Source of the DNA: Geopsychrobacter electrodiphilus DSM 16401
GTDB lineage: Bacteria; Desulfobacterota; Desulfuromonadia; Desulfuromonadales; Geopsychrobacteraceae
Direction: 5' to 3'
Assembly (NCBI RefSeq): GCF_000384395.1
Contig: NZ_ARWE01000001.1
Span: 4,004,501-4,068,500, forward strand
DNA: 64,000 bases
Below, one piece after another: positions 9,006-19,087 of this stretch. Made by a program: the position numbers and the translations under genes. The notes under the pieces are model-generated. The model worked only from the letters and a program-made list of their open reading frames with translations, ran no database searches and was not told where the DNA came from. How positions within the stretch are numbered: the first letter of the stretch is position 1; each line of letters opens with the position of its first letter.

Positions 9006-10046
9006 ATGGGTTCTCCTTTAAACGAGCGCAGTCAAAATATCCTCGAAGCGATTGTTGAGGACTATATTCAAACCGCAGAACCTGTCGGTAGCCGGGCGAT
9101 CACCAGGCGCCACGCCTTTGACCTGTCGCCGGCAACGGTGCGCAACGTCATGTCAGATCTGGAAGAGATGGGTTTTCTCATCTCGCCGCACACCTCGGCT
9201 GGGCGCATTCCAACTGAAAAAGGCTATCAGTATTACGTCGAATCCTTGTTGCAGGTGCGTGATCTATCTCAGGAATGCCGCGACAACCTGGAAGATGGCT
9301 CGCGCTTTGCGGGCAAGAACATGGAAGACATCATGCAGGAGGTGGGTAATCTGCTCTCCGGCATATCAAGTTACACCGGACTGGTCATGGCTCCACGATT
9401 CAACTCCACCATCTTTCGCCAGATCGACTTTATCCGCCTGTCCAAGGGACGTCTGCTGGTCATTTTTGTCTCGGAATCCGGGCTGGTGCAAAACAAGGTC
9501 ATTGAACCGGGATTTGATTTTACTCAACGTGAACTGGAATCGATCACCAACTATCTGAACCACAGACTCCCCGGCATGACCATCACCCAGGTCCGGGAGC
9601 GGATAGCAGTGGAACTTCGTGAAGAGAAAACACGCCTGAACAAATTGCAAAAACAAGCCTTCGAACTATCTGACAAGGCTCTCCAGGGAGATATCTCAGA
9701 CCAGGTTTATGTCGCCGGGACGTCACGCATGCTTGAGCAACCCGACTTCAGTTCGCATGACTCGATGATGAAGATTATGCGCACCCTCGAAAGCAAGCAG
9801 CAATTAATTCACCTGCTCGACAGCAGTCAGTCGGTCGGTGGTGTTCAGATATTTATCGGTAGCCAGTCTACCCACGCCAAACTTGATGGCTGCAGTTTGA
9901 TTACAGCCCCTTTTTCGGGGCATAAAGGTGCGATTGGCACTCTAGGCGTCATCGGACCGGTTCGCATGAATTATTCACAGGTTATCCCGATCGTCGATTT
10001 TACGGCCAATCTGGTCAGCCGGATTCTCGATCGCGAAACTCGCTAA
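9006..10046 (+). CDS. hrcA: Heat-inducible transcription repressor HrcA
   Basis: This 346-residue repressor has an N-terminal winged helix (about residues 5-75: LEAIVEDYIQTAEPVGSRAI, then SPATVRNVMSDLEEMGFL) and the GAF-like HrcA domain with conserved IGSQSTHAKLDGCSLI near residue 280. It represses the operon through the CIRCE site 36 nt upstream of its start. It is the first gene of hrcA-grpE-dnaK-dnaJ, the usual order in deltaproteobacteria and Gram-positives. The grpE Shine-Dalgarno overlaps its stop codon, which suggests translational coupling. Confidence 0.97.
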   Translation: MGSPLNERSQNILEAIVEDYIQTAEPVGSRAITRRHAFDLSPATVRNVMSDLEEMGFLISPHTSAGRIPTEKGYQYYVESLLQVRDLSQECRDNLEDGSRFAGKNMEDIMQEVGNLLSGISSYTGLVMAPRFNSTIFRQIDFIRLSKGRLLVIFVSESGLVQNKVIEPGFDFTQRELESITNYLNHRLPGMTITQVRERIAVELREEKTRLNKLQKQAFELSDKALQGDISDQVYVAGTSRMLEQPDFSSHDSMMKIMRTLESKQQLIHLLDSSQSVGGVQIFIGSQSTHAKLDGCSLITAPFSGHKGAIGTLGVIGPVRMNYSQVIPIVDFTANLVSRILDRETR

Positions 10047-10061
10047 AGGAGTTTTTAAACG

Positions 10062-10754
10062 GTGGCGAAAAAGAAGCAAGAACAGACATCCAAGGAACTA
10101 AGCGCTGAAGAATTAGCGGAAATTGAAGAATTAACCGCACACCTCGGACCGGAAATCGAAGTCGTGCCAGCGCAGTTGAATGAACCAGGCGAAACCGCGC
10201 CTGATAAAGAGTCAGAAGGGTTAGAGCTGGAGGGCGATAACCTTCAACTTGACCTTGATGCAGCGCGCGAAGAAGCACGCAATAACCAGGAACTCTATCT
10301 ACGCGCCTTGGCCGAAATGGACAACCTGCGCAAACGTCAACTCCGCGAAAAGGAGGATATCTTCAAATTCGGCAACGAAAATATCCTGCGTGACCTGCTG
10401 CCGGTGATCGACAATCTTGAACGGGCCGTTGACCACGCGGCCAATCAAGAAGGGGGTGAGGCTCTGCTTGAAGGGGTTCAGATGACCCTCACCCAATTCA
10501 GCAGTGTCCTCAAAAAGTTTGGGGTTGAAACCCTTACGTCGGTCGGCCAGGCCTTTGATCCGGCCCACCATCAGGCGGTAGGACAGCTCGAAAGCCATGA
10601 ATTCCCGAGCAATCATGTTGCTCAGGAGTTGCAGAAAGGCTATCTGCTCAATAGCCGCCTGCTCCGTCCGGCGATGGTCATGGTCGCCAAGACCGCCCAG
10701 ACCAGCCTAAACAACGATGCGACCCCCGCGCCTGCCGAAGACGGCGGCGAATAA
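10062..10754 (+). CDS. grpE: Nucleotide exchange factor GrpE
   Basis: This 230-residue GrpE starts at GTG, with AAAGGAG overlapping the hrcA stop. An acidic, low-complexity N-terminus (about residues 1-70) precedes the long dimerisation coiled coil, then the conserved LRDLLPVIDNLERA and the beta-wing domain (GVETLTSVGQAFDPAHHQAV). It releases ADP from DnaK. The N-terminal acidic extension makes it longer than E. coli GrpE (197 residues), a common variation. It is the second gene of the heat-shock operon, 72 nt before dnaK. Confidence 0.96.
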   Translation: MAKKKQEQTSKELSAEELAEIEELTAHLGPEIEVVPAQLNEPGETAPDKESEGLELEGDNLQLDLDAAREEARNNQELYLRALAEMDNLRKRQLREKEDIFKFGNENILRDLLPVIDNLERAVDHAANQEGGEALLEGVQMTLTQFSSVLKKFGVETLTSVGQAFDPAHHQAVGQLESHEFPSNHVAQELQKGYLLNSRLLRPAMVMVAKTAQTSLNNDATPAPAEDGGE

Positions 10755-10826
10755 AACAGAGCATTTCATCCACAAGAACCCGGGTCCCAGAACCCGAAAG
10801 AACACTTATAAGGAGGAACGAAAATC

Positions 10827-12716
10827 ATGAGTAAAGTTATTGGAATCGACCTCGGCACCACCAACTCGTGTGTGTCGGTTATGGAGGGTGGCGAACCAGT
10901 TGTTATCGCAAACTCTGAGGGAGCACGAACGACCCCTTCGATGGTTGCCATCGCCGAAAATGGTGAGCGCCTAGTTGGACAGCAAGCCAAGCGTCAAGCG
11001 GTCACCAACCCGGAGAACACCCTGTTTGCAATCAAGCGGCTGATCGGACGTAAATTCGACTCCGAGCAGGTCAAAAAAGATATCGTCATCAGCCCCTTCT
11101 CTATTATTCAGGCCGACAATGGTGACGCCTGGGTCGAGGCCCGCGGGAAACAGTACAGTCCGCAGGAGATATCAGCCATGGTTCTGCAGAAAATGAAGCA
11201 GACGGCTGAAGACTACCTGGGTGAAACAGTCACCGACGCCGTCATCACGGTGCCGGCCTACTTTAACGATTCGCAACGCCAGGCGACCAAAGACGCCGGC
11301 AAAATTGCGGGGCTTAATGTCCAACGCATCATCAACGAGCCGACCGCTGCCGCACTGGCCTATGGCCTCGATAAAAAAGAAGAGATGACCATCGCGGTCT
11401 TTGACCTGGGTGGCGGGACCTTCGATATTTCGATCCTCGAACTGGGTGATGGCGTTTTCGAAGTCAAATCCACTAACGGCGACACCTTTCTGGGGGGCGA
11501 AGACTTCGACCAGCGAATTATTGATTATATCGCCGACGAGTTCAAAAAAGATCAGGGGATCAACCTGCGTGGCGACAAAATGGCCCTGCAGCGCCTGAAA
11601 GAGAGCGCAGAAAAGGCCAAGATAGAACTCTCTTCATCAATGGAGACCGATGTCAATCTGCCCTTCATCACGGCCGACCAGACCGGACCGAAGCACCTGA
11701 ACATCAAACTTTCCCGCGCCAAGCTCGAAAGTATCTGCTCTGATCTAATCGAAAACCTGGTAGCCCCCTGTCGGATGGCGATCAAAGATGCGGGAATTTC
11801 GGCCAGCGATATCAACGAAGTTTTATTGGTCGGCGGCATGTCCCGGATGCCGATTGTTCAGCAGAAGGTCAAGGAGATCTTCGGCAAGGATCCGAGTAAA
11901 GGGGTAAATCCAGATGAAGTTGTCGCCATTGGCGCCGCCATTCAGGGCGGGGTTTTAACTGGTGATGTCAAAGACGTTCTGCTGCTCGACGTGACTCCGC
12001 TTTCACTGGGGATTGAAACCTTAGGTGGCGTCATGACCAAGCTGATCGAAAAGAACACCACCGTTCCGTGCAAAAAGAGCCAGGTCTTCTCGACCGCAGC
12101 CGACAATCAACCCGCTGTTTCAGTGCATGTTCTGCAGGGCGAGCGTGAGATGTCGGTCGACAACAAGACGATCGGTAATTTTGAGCTGGTCGGTCTGCCG
12201 CCGGCACCCCGTGGGGTTCCGCAGATCGAGGTCACCTTCGATATCGACGCTAACGGTATTCTGCACGTCTCTGCCAAGGATCTTGGCACCGGCAAAGTAC
12301 AGTCGATTCAGATCACCGCTTCAAGCGGCCTCTCAAAGGACGAGATCGAACGGATGGTCAAAGATGCCGAATCGCATGCTACGGACGATAAGAAAAAGCG
12401 TGAGTTAATCGAGGCGCGCAATCAGGCCGATGGCCTGATGTACACTACTGAAAAAGCGCTGAAGGAGCATGCCGAAAAGATTGACAGCCAGACTAAAACG
12501 TCCATTGAAACAGCTCTTGCAGATTTAAAAACTGCGGTTGCCGGTGACGATCCGGCCGAGATCCAGAAAAAAACCGAAGCGCTGGCCCAGGCTTCGCATA
12601 AATTGGCCGAAACCATGTATGCAGATGGCAAAACTGACACCGACACTCCTGCTTCGGCGGCTGATGACGGTGTTGTTGATGCAGAGTTTGAGGACGTTGC
12701 TGACGACAAGAAGTAA
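10827..12716 (+). CDS. dnaK: Molecular chaperone DnaK (Hsp70)
   Basis: Full-length Hsp70 of 629 residues. The N-terminal phosphate-binding loop [39 protein letters not shown] and the 340-region motif VGGMSRMP mark the ATPase domain. The linker [18 protein letters not shown] leads to the substrate-binding domain, and the lid ends in the acidic tail DAEFEDV. It has a strong AAGGAGG Shine-Dalgarno. It works with the neighbouring GrpE and DnaJ in ATP-driven folding of client proteins. The gene is followed by a GC-rich hairpin and then dnaJ. Confidence 0.98.
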   Translation: MSKVIGIDLGTTNSCVSVMEGGEPVVIANSEGARTTPSMVAIAENGERLVGQQAKRQAVTNPENTLFAIKRLIGRKFDSEQVKKDIVISPFSIIQADNGDAWVEARGKQYSPQEISAMVLQKMKQTAEDYLGETVTDAVITVPAYFNDSQRQATKDAGKIAGLNVQRIINEPTAAALAYGLDKKEEMTIAVFDLGGGTFDISILELGDGVFEVKSTNGDTFLGGEDFDQRIIDYIADEFKKDQGINLRGDKMALQRLKESAEKAKIELSSSMETDVNLPFITADQTGPKHLNIKLSRAKLESICSDLIENLVAPCRMAIKDAGISASDINEVLLVGGMSRMPIVQQKVKEIFGKDPSKGVNPDEVVAIGAAIQGGVLTGDVKDVLLLDVTPLSLGIETLGGVMTKLIEKNTTVPCKKSQVFSTAADNQPAVSVHVLQGEREMSVDNKTIGNFELVGLPPAPRGVPQIEVTFDIDANGILHVSAKDLGTGKVQSIQITASSGLSKDEIERMVKDAESHATDDKKKRELIEARNQADGLMYTTEKALKEHAEKIDSQTKTSIETALADLKTAVAGDDPAEIQKKTEALAQASHKLAETMYADGKTDTDTPASAADDGVVDAEFEDVADDKK

Positions 12717-12767
12717 ATTTGCAGCACCAAAGACTGAGTGCCTGGGGGAACAACCCAACTGAACCCG

Positions 12768-12795
12768 CAGCCCGGCAGGCTATACTGCCGGGCTG
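12768..12795 (+). terminator. Perfect 11-bp hairpin between dnaK and dnaJ (attenuator or processing stem)
   Basis: The stem CAGCCCGGCAG / CTGCCGGGCTG is perfect, with a 6-nt loop GCTATA. No T-run follows; instead the AGGAAG Shine-Dalgarno of dnaJ starts 5 nt later. It is therefore better read as a structure that stabilises the dnaK message or lowers dnaJ translation than as a full terminator. Confidence 0.6.
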
Positions 12796-12813
12796 TACTA
12801 GGAAGATTAGATT

Positions 12814-13932
12814 TTGGCCAAACGTGACTATTACGAAATTCTCGAGGTCAACCGCAACGCCAGCGAGACCGAGATCAAAAAAGCCTATCGCCGCCTGGCG
12901 ATTAAATATCACCCTGACAAGAACCAGGGTGACAAGGCAGCCGAGGAGAAGTTCAAAGAACTGACCGAGGCCTATGCCGTGCTATCCGATGCACAGAAAC
13001 GCGTCACCTACGATCAGTTCGGTCATGCCGGGATGAACGGCGGCGGATTCTCGAGTGGCGGTTTTGATTTTGGCGGAGGGTCCCCCTTCGAAGACATCTT
13101 CGGCGACATTTTCGGAGACATCTTCGGTGGCGGTTCGCGCCGTGGAAGCACTCGCGGTCGTCGCGGCGATGATCTTCGCTATAATCTGACCATCTCATTC
13201 GAAGACGCCGCTTTCGGTGCAGAAAAGAATCTGCAGCTCCCCCGCAAGCAGGCCTGCGAAAGCTGTGGCGGATCCGGCGCACGCAAAGGAACCGAAGCCC
13301 GGGCTTGCAGTACCTGTCGCGGAGTTGGCCAGGTGCGGTTTCAACAGGGCTTTTTCACCATGACCAGGCCCTGTCCCGACTGCCATGGCGAAGGGACCAT
13401 TATTGCTGATCCCTGCCCTGACTGCCATGGTTCCGGTCTTATTAAAAAGAAACGCAACCTCTCGCTTAAAATTCCGGCTGGGGTTGAAACTGATACGCGT
13501 CTTAAACTCAGCGGCGAAGGTGAAGCCGGAACACAAGGAGGCCCCGCCGGGGACCTCTACGTAGTCATCACCGTTGAAGAGCACTCAATCTTTGAACGTG
13601 AAGGGCAGGACGTCATCTGCGAAGTGCCTATTTCGTTTGTACAGGCGGCTCTCGGTTGCGAAATTGAGGTTCCCACCCTCGAAGGCAAGGTCGCCCTTAA
13701 AGTCCCCGCCGGCACCCAGAGTGGTAAAATTTTCAAATTAAGCGGCAAAGGAATTGTTTCGTTACAAGGCTATGGACGGGGCGATCAGATGGTTGTACTG
13801 CGCGTCGAGGTTCCAACCAAGCTCGATGCTCGCCAACGCGAACTTTTGAATGAATTTGCTGCGGTCAGTGGGGAAGATATCCACCCTATCGGCAAGGGTT
13901 TCTTCGACAAGGTGAAGGAACTGTTCGGCTGA
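12814..13932 (+). CDS. dnaJ: Chaperone protein DnaJ (Hsp40)
   Basis: This 372-residue protein starts at TTG with AGGAAG 8 nt upstream. The J-domain (residues 1-70) has the HPD motif (YHPDKNQGD). A Gly/Phe-rich region (about 75-115, [12 protein letters not shown]) follows. Next come four CxxCxGxG-type zinc-finger repeats ([36 protein letters not shown]) at about 143-210, and then the C-terminal substrate-binding domains. The domain order is that of class I DnaJ. It delivers clients to DnaK and stimulates its ATPase. It is the last gene of the CIRCE-controlled operon; the unusual TTG start and preceding hairpin suggest lower expression than dnaK. Confidence 0.97.
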   Translation: MAKRDYYEILEVNRNASETEIKKAYRRLAIKYHPDKNQGDKAAEEKFKELTEAYAVLSDAQKRVTYDQFGHAGMNGGGFSSGGFDFGGGSPFEDIFGDIFGDIFGGGSRRGSTRGRRGDDLRYNLTISFEDAAFGAEKNLQLPRKQACESCGGSGARKGTEARACSTCRGVGQVRFQQGFFTMTRPCPDCHGEGTIIADPCPDCHGSGLIKKKRNLSLKIPAGVETDTRLKLSGEGEAGTQGGPAGDLYVVITVEEHSIFEREGQDVICEVPISFVQAALGCEIEVPTLEGKVALKVPAGTQSGKIFKLSGKGIVSLQGYGRGDQMVVLRVEVPTKLDARQRELLNEFAAVSGEDIHPIGKGFFDKVKELFG

Positions 13933-13964
13933 AAAGCTGTCACATTCTACCAACGGATTTCGGT

Positions 13965-15878
13965 ATGAAAACCTCTCTGCTGCGGCTATCGTTTCTGGTT
14001 CTACTGGCTTTCGTCAGCCTTGCGAACTCCTCTTTTGCCGCGGAGGTACAGGGGGTTGCCCTCAGGGCCGCCGCGCAAGAGACCTTTGCCGCGGCTGAAG
14101 CCGCATACCGCGAGGGAAACCAAGCCCTTGCGTTATCACGCTTTCGCAGTTTTGTTCTGAGCCACCACGATTCCGAGTTGACCCCCGTAGCCTATACCTA
14201 CCTCGGGCGTATTTTTATCCAGCAGCATCGTTATACCGATGCCCTGCTCTATCTCGAAAGAGTCGCTAAAAACGCCCGCCTGCCCGAAGTTCAGCTTCTG
14301 AGCGGCTATAGCCTGATCATGGCCGGAGAAAACGATCCGGGCTTCTCACAGCTGCTAGGAATAGCCGGCCAAACCTTCTCGCCAGCCGATCAGCAACTTC
14401 TGGACGAAGGCCTGGCGCTGGCTTACAGTCGCCGGGACGAACCCTTGAAAGCGCTCTACTTTTATCAACAGGCGCTACCTGGTGCGACCGACCCGCAAAA
14501 GCTCCTGCAGAGCGCTCACCATATTCTGAAAAACAACATTGACAGCAGTATGTTGCGTGAAGCGAGCTTCCTTTTCAGCGCCGGCCCGATTGGTCAGGAT
14601 GCACGACTGCAACTCGCGCGCTATGCCCTGACGGAAAAAGATCAAAAAAGCGCGCTCAATTATCTGAGTCAAATTTTAGCCAGCCCGATCTCTTTCCCCT
14701 GGCGAACCGAAGCCGCTCAATTAATGGATCGTTTCAGTCAGGGGAGTTGGCTTCAAAAAGATGCCATTGGCGTGCTGCTCCCTTTAAGCGGCCGCTACGA
14801 AACGTACGGTAAAATGGTCAAACGCGGAATTGACCTGGCTTTAAAGCTGCACAACGCAGAAAAACCTCCCCTGCGTCTACTTTACCGAGACACAGAAGCT
14901 GATCCGACCAAGGCACGCCAGGCAACCATGGCCCTGGCCAATGAAGAACGGGTCATGGCGATCCTCGGACCGTTAACCAGTGGTGCAGCGCTCTCGGCCG
15001 CAACCAGCGCCCAGCAAAATAGAACCCCCCTGCTCGCGTTTTCACAACGCGCTGCAATCCCTGAAATTGGACCCTATATTTTTCGCGATTCTTTGACGCC
15101 CCGCATGCAGGCACGGGCTCTGGCGCGTTATGCGATTCTGGAGAAAGGCTTTCATTCCTTCGGGATTCTTGCCCCTGAAAATCGTCTCGGTCGTGAGATG
15201 TCAGAACTCTTCACCGAAGAAGTTATCAAGCTCGGCGGACTGGTTATCGATGAACAAACCTATGCCGAAGATGCCAATGATTTTCGGCCGCAAATTCTTC
15301 ACCTGATGGGAAAATCTGCCGAACATGAAAAAACCGATTATCGACAGAAGACAGAGACGCAACGCCTCGATGACCTGTTTGTGCCTGACGAACCCGACTA
15401 CCCACCAACAACCTTTGATGCCCTGTTTATTCCCGATTACGCCAACCATATCGGTTTGATTGCCCCACAACTTGCCTTTTACGGGATTCAAAATTTCCCC
15501 CTGCTCGGGATCAGCGGCTGGAATTCTCCCGAACTTCTGCGCCTGGCTGGCCGTTACGTCGAAGGTGCGGTCTTCGTCGACGGATTCTTTCTTGATAGCC
15601 CTTACCCCTTTGTCAAAGAGTTCATCGACCTTTACGTCGAAACTTATGGCGAGCCCCCATCGCTACTCGAAGCACAGGCCTTCGACTGTGCCAACATCCT
15701 CTTTGCCCAACTAGAAAGCCCCACTGTTACTGATCGCGACAGTTTGCGTGCGGCTTTGGCCAAATTGCAAAACTACCCAGGGGTCACAGGGTCCACCAGC
15801 TTTGATTTCACCGGCGAAGCAGATAAGGTTCTGTTTCAACTACAAATTAAGGATGGCGCAATCAGGCAATTAAACTGA
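13965..15878 (+). CDS. LpoA-like penicillin-binding protein activator / periplasmic ligand-binding protein with TPR region
   Basis: This 637-residue protein has a signal peptide (residues 1-26, ending SSFAAE) but no lipobox. Residues of about 30-265 form helical, TPR-like repeats (AEAAYREGNQALALSRFRSF and later ones). A type I periplasmic-binding-protein domain at about 270-635 (IGVLLPLSGRYETYGKMVKRG; AILGPLTSGAALSA) completes it. This two-part architecture is that of LpoA, the outer-membrane activator of PBP1A in gammaproteobacteria, and of LivK-like proteins in deltaproteobacteria. It starts 32 nt after dnaJ but is not functionally linked to it. Without a lipobox, outer-membrane anchoring is unlikely, so the role is inferred from fold only. 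Confidence 0.78.
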   Translation: MKTSLLRLSFLVLLAFVSLANSSFAAEVQGVALRAAAQETFAAAEAAYREGNQALALSRFRSFVLSHHDSELTPVAYTYLGRIFIQQHRYTDALLYLERVAKNARLPEVQLLSGYSLIMAGENDPGFSQLLGIAGQTFSPADQQLLDEGLALAYSRRDEPLKALYFYQQALPGATDPQKLLQSAHHILKNNIDSSMLREASFLFSAGPIGQDARLQLARYALTEKDQKSALNYLSQILASPISFPWRTEAAQLMDRFSQGSWLQKDAIGVLLPLSGRYETYGKMVKRGIDLALKLHNAEKPPLRLLYRDTEADPTKARQATMALANEERVMAILGPLTSGAALSAATSAQQNRTPLLAFSQRAAIPEIGPYIFRDSLTPRMQARALARYAILEKGFHSFGILAPENRLGREMSELFTEEVIKLGGLVIDEQTYAEDANDFRPQILHLMGKSAEHEKTDYRQKTETQRLDDLFVPDEPDYPPTTFDALFIPDYANHIGLIAPQLAFYGIQNFPLLGISGWNSPELLRLAGRYVEGAVFVDGFFLDSPYPFVKEFIDLYVETYGEPPSLLEAQAFDCANILFAQLESPTVTDRDSLRAALAKLQNYPGVTGSTSFDFTGEADKVLFQLQIKDGAIRQLN

Positions 15879-15909
15879 TAATTGTCTGAGACACCTTTAC
15901 ACCCGTCGT

Positions 15910-15926
15910 TGCAAAGTCCCTTTGCA
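15910..15926 (+). terminator. Short hairpin after the LpoA-like gene
   Basis: A 7-bp stem TGCAAAG / CTTTGCA with a 3-nt loop lies 31 nt after the stop codon. It is GC-poor and has no clean T-run, so terminator function is only possible. Confidence 0.3.
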
Positions 15927-15933
15927 GGGTTAG

Positions 15934-16230
15934 AGTTTTCGCGACGTTCTAACTGTTGCCATTTGTATACTGTCAGTCAACCAGGACGATCTGATCGACA
16001 ACCTCGGTGATAGTCTTAATTTTGTCGGTGATGAAAAAATCACCCCCTGGAATCACGCCGTCGAACTTATTACCGGCTATCTCGCCTCAGAGGTAGTTGG
16101 ATGGTGCTGAGCCGACAAAACATCCTTGTTCATCGGACGCGATGTTTAACACCCATTGCCCTCTCTCTGACTGTAACCACCCACCCCAGACAATCCAGTC
16201 TATCTGCATCTCAAAGACGGTCTGCTGTAT
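15934..16230 (+). pseudogene. Decayed PAS-domain sensor gene (PAS / diguanylate-cyclase-type remnant)
   Basis: The 456-nt gap before the histidine kinase contains translated fragments of one PAS-type protein in two frames. The frame at 15979-16110 encodes a 43-residue stretch with DNLGDSLNFVGDEKITPWN and VELITGYLASEVVGWC, then a stop; it is very like the first PAS half of many PAS-GGDEF proteins. A second frame at about 16116-16175 gives QNILVHRTRCLTPIALSLTV, matching the part that normally follows. The first frame resumes at about 16189 with DNPVYLHLKDG. Two frameshifts and several stops separate the pieces. No start codon or downstream catalytic domain is visible. I am fairly sure that it is a relic; the original output domain is unknown. 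Confidence 0.55.
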
Positions 16231-16334
16231 TGAACAAAAAATACTGGTCGCACCCACATGACACTCACATGAAGAACGTCCCTCAGACCATAATGATTTG
16301 CGCGAGGTGTTTATTTAATCAAGAAGGAGGGGTC

Positions 16335-18773
16335 TTAATCGGGCAGGGGGAAGCTTAATTCCACCAAGGTCCCTTCGCCCAGGGTGCTACGGATTGTGAT
16401 CGTACCGCCATGCCCTTCGACGATCTGCTTGACGATGCTCATCCCTATTCCCAGGCCGCTGGTTTTAGTGTTGCTATAATCGACGCGGTAAAATTTGTCA
16501 AAGATTTGCGCAATCTGCTCTGGCAGCATGCCGATCCCAAAGTCTTCTATCTGGATCAGATAGCTCTGTCCATGTCGCCTGCCGCTGATCCGGATTGGTT
16601 TCTCACCGCTGGAATATTTAACCGCATTACTCAACAGATTTTCCAGGGCCTGCTGCATTCTTCCTGTATCAAGTGCCATATAGACGCTTCTATCTGGTAA
16701 TTCCAGTTCAAACCAATACGACTGCGAGGTTAGAATGAACTGTTTAACCACCCGTTCTAACACCCTGGAAATATCAGCCGTAGAAAGCTCTAACACAAGT
16801 GGCTGCCCCGACTCAATCCGGCTGATACTGAGAAGATCATCAATAATCCGCGCCAGGGTTTCTGCTCGCTCGAGGATTTCCTGCAGAAAATCACGCTTCT
16901 CTTCTGGAGAGAATCGATCCTCATTGGTCGGCTCAAGCATCAACTCGCTATAGCCCAGAATCGAGGCCAAAGGCGTGCGCAGTTCATGGGCTGCGGTTGA
17001 AATAAATTCATTTTTCATCTGGTCCATACTGCGCTCACGCGAAACATCACGTAGCAACATCACCAGACCAATGACATGCTCATGACCATCAAAAACCGCC
17101 GAAGCATGCGCTTGTATCACACTGAGAACCCCAGTCTCGGCTGAAAGCAGAGGGACATCGAGGGTGCGTCCGGAGCCTCCCTTCTCTTCGAGCAAACGCA
17201 GGGCAATCTCCCGTACCCTGATTTTGGCTTCGGCGCCTAAAAGTTTTTCGGCCGGATTGTTTATCAGTTGGATATTTCCTTGTAGATCAACCACAACCAA
17301 TCCATCGGGCACCGAACGCAACAGAACATCAACCCGGCGCCGGGCCTCTTCAGCCATCAGCAGCGCCTTCTCTCGAGAATCTCGCGCGGCCATCAATTCA
17401 GTCACATCTTTTAAGATGCAGACGACTCCGAGTTCATCGCGCTCATTCCCGCAGGGAGCACTCGAAAAGAGGACGGAAATATTTTCCCCTTTGGCGCCGC
17501 GAATTTTTGTTTCAAGGTTGCTGACGGGACAACAAATAAGGCCCGTCGAAAATGTCGTGCGCCGCAAAACGCCCGGAGTATCAAGAAACAGATCGGCCAG
17601 GGGTCGATGGATAATTCTTGCAGAATCACAGCCGAAAAGCTGCAGTGTCGCCTGATTTACCTGCACGACCAAGCCTTGCGAATCCGTCACAATCAAAGGA
17701 TCGATTATCGTTTGAATGATCTTTTGCAGATCCTCGATTGAACGTCGGTGCTCCTCAAGCTCAATAACCATCCGGTTCAGTGCATTGTTCAGTCGATTGA
17801 ACTCTTCGCTCGAATCGAGAGGAAGTTGTTGATGATAATCCCCGTGTCCAACCCGATCAGCAAAATCAACCAACCGATCGAGATTACGCGTCAGCAGCCT
17901 GGTCAATTTCCAGGTTAAAACAGTGGCAAGCAGGATCACCAAAAAACTGAACCCGATCGCCATGGCGCGAATTTTATTGACCTCAGCCCGGTACCTTTGC
18001 CAGGGGACTGAAGCCATAACCTGCCAGCCTCCGACCTCGACCTTTTGGGCAACCAGAACCAGATCCTCATCAAAGAGTTGGTGGCGAACCGGCTCTTCTT
18101 CCGGTCGATAGGTCAATTTTTGAAAAACCAATTCAGTGCGATGATAGGTCAACAGCTCTTCCTGATCAGAAAGCAGGGAGAGTGATGCGACCTCATTCCG
18201 GGAAATTTTCTGCAAGGATTGTTCAAAACGATCCAGCGGCAGCGTCAGTAACAGAGTGCCGAAAAATTGGCGGCCTGAATGGCTAGTAAAGGTATAAGCC
18301 AGAGAAACTGAAGCTTTACCAAGGAGAGGGTCTTGTCTTCCAGAGCCGATGCTCAGTTGATTCGGGTGACGACGGGCGCTTTGGACCACCGGATCGTACT
18401 GAAAATTTAAATATTCTGCTTGGGGCTTTCCATTAATCAACCTAGCTATTTCGTTACCATTTTTATCCAGCAGACTAACGACAGGAAACTCTTGCGCCAG
18501 CCCCTCGAAATAGGCGAGAAAATGTTTCTCTTGCGGTAAATCGCCGTAACGTTGATAAAAGGTCTCCATATCGAACCCCTTTATCTGACGCTCCCGGTCG
18601 CGAAGAACCGCCCTGATCTCCTTCGCTCCTTCTCTGGCCAGAGAGACGAGATGACGTCCCTGCAAATCTTCCAGAGCAGAAATCAGGACCAGATGCGCTC
18701 CCCCGACCAACAAAATCGCCATCAGGAGCACGATCATAATTTGAATTAAGAGAAGACGGTTACGAAAATTCAA
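16335..18773 (-). CDS. Membrane sensor histidine kinase (double-TM sensor, HAMP, two PAS, HisKA, HATPase)
   Basis: About 812 residues from the TTG at 18773 (weak AAGG upstream). The frame stays open to another TTG at 18887 with no ribosome site, so the start is uncertain. In order: TM helix (about 6-30); a periplasmic double-Cache-like sensor (about 30-285); a second TM segment; HAMP (about 305-360); two PAS domains (IDPLIVTDSQGLVVQVNQAT and VPDGLVVVDLQGNIQLINNP); HisKA with the phospho-accepting His in STAAHELRTPLAS; and HATPase with N-box ENLLSNAVKYS and G-boxes EDFGIGM and GLGIGMS. It autophosphorylates in response to an extracellular signal. No response regulator gene is adjacent, so the partner is unknown. 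Confidence 0.9.
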   Translation of the reverse strand: MNFRNRLLLIQIMIVLLMAILLVGGAHLVLISALEDLQGRHLVSLAREGAKEIRAVLRDRERQIKGFDMETFYQRYGDLPQEKHFLAYFEGLAQEFPVVSLLDKNGNEIARLINGKPQAEYLNFQYDPVVQSARRHPNQLSIGSGRQDPLLGKASVSLAYTFTSHSGRQFFGTLLLTLPLDRFEQSLQKISRNEVASLSLLSDQEELLTYHRTELVFQKLTYRPEEEPVRHQLFDEDLVLVAQKVEVGGWQVMASVPWQRYRAEVNKIRAMAIGFSFLVILLATVLTWKLTRLLTRNLDRLVDFADRVGHGDYHQQLPLDSSEEFNRLNNALNRMVIELEEHRRSIEDLQKIIQTIIDPLIVTDSQGLVVQVNQATLQLFGCDSARIIHRPLADLFLDTPGVLRRTTFSTGLICCPVSNLETKIRGAKGENISVLFSSAPCGNERDELGVVCILKDVTELMAARDSREKALLMAEEARRRVDVLLRSVPDGLVVVDLQGNIQLINNPAEKLLGAEAKIRVREIALRLLEEKGGSGRTLDVPLLSAETGVLSVIQAHASAVFDGHEHVIGLVMLLRDVSRERSMDQMKNEFISTAAHELRTPLASILGYSELMLEPTNEDRFSPEEKRDFLQEILERAETLARIIDDLLSISRIESGQPLVLELSTADISRVLERVVKQFILTSQSYWFELELPDRSVYMALDTGRMQQALENLLSNAVKYSSGEKPIRISGRRHGQSYLIQIEDFGIGMLPEQIAQIFDKFYRVDYSNTKTSGLGIGMSIVKQIVEGHGGTITIRSTLGEGTLVELSFPLPD

Positions 18774-19087
18774 CTTAAAAACCTTGCAGGGTTTTGAATG
18801 AGATGAAAATGATTCCGAATTTTCGGATGCCGTAGCTGCGCCGTGCCTCAACAGCCCTCGACACCTCAGGCCCAGCAGGAGAGTCAATCAGAAAAATTAA
18901 ATCACAGTTGAAATTCAAAAAAATCAGTCCCGATTTCCGCGCAACAGTAAGTAAGAAGCAAGGGTTCAGAGCTGACATGATTCAGAGAACTAGCCCCGCA
19001 TAGGGCCACTTCAGATGGTTAGGATAGCCGTATTTATGGATTTTTGGAACAGAGAAGTCAGGGTGAGGTCCAGCAGGAGGACAAAGA
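18774..19087. other. Intergenic region without a recognised gene
   Basis: The region lies between the carbonic anhydrase stop and the kinase start, both on the minus strand. I see a short GGCCC / GGGGC pairing at about 19000-19016 but no T-run, no tRNA-like fold and no convincing promoter. Part of it may be the untranslated leader of the kinase gene. Confidence 0.3.

Noticed and set aside
10775-10796. Direct repeat AGAACCCG and palindrome ACCCGGGT between grpE and dnaK
   Set aside because: Short and compatible with chance; the dnaK Shine-Dalgarno alone explains the region's role.
18774-19087. GGCCC / GGGGC pairing as a terminator of the carbonic anhydrase gene
   Set aside because: Only 4-5 bp, no T-run, and placed at about 75 nt from the stop; not convincing.
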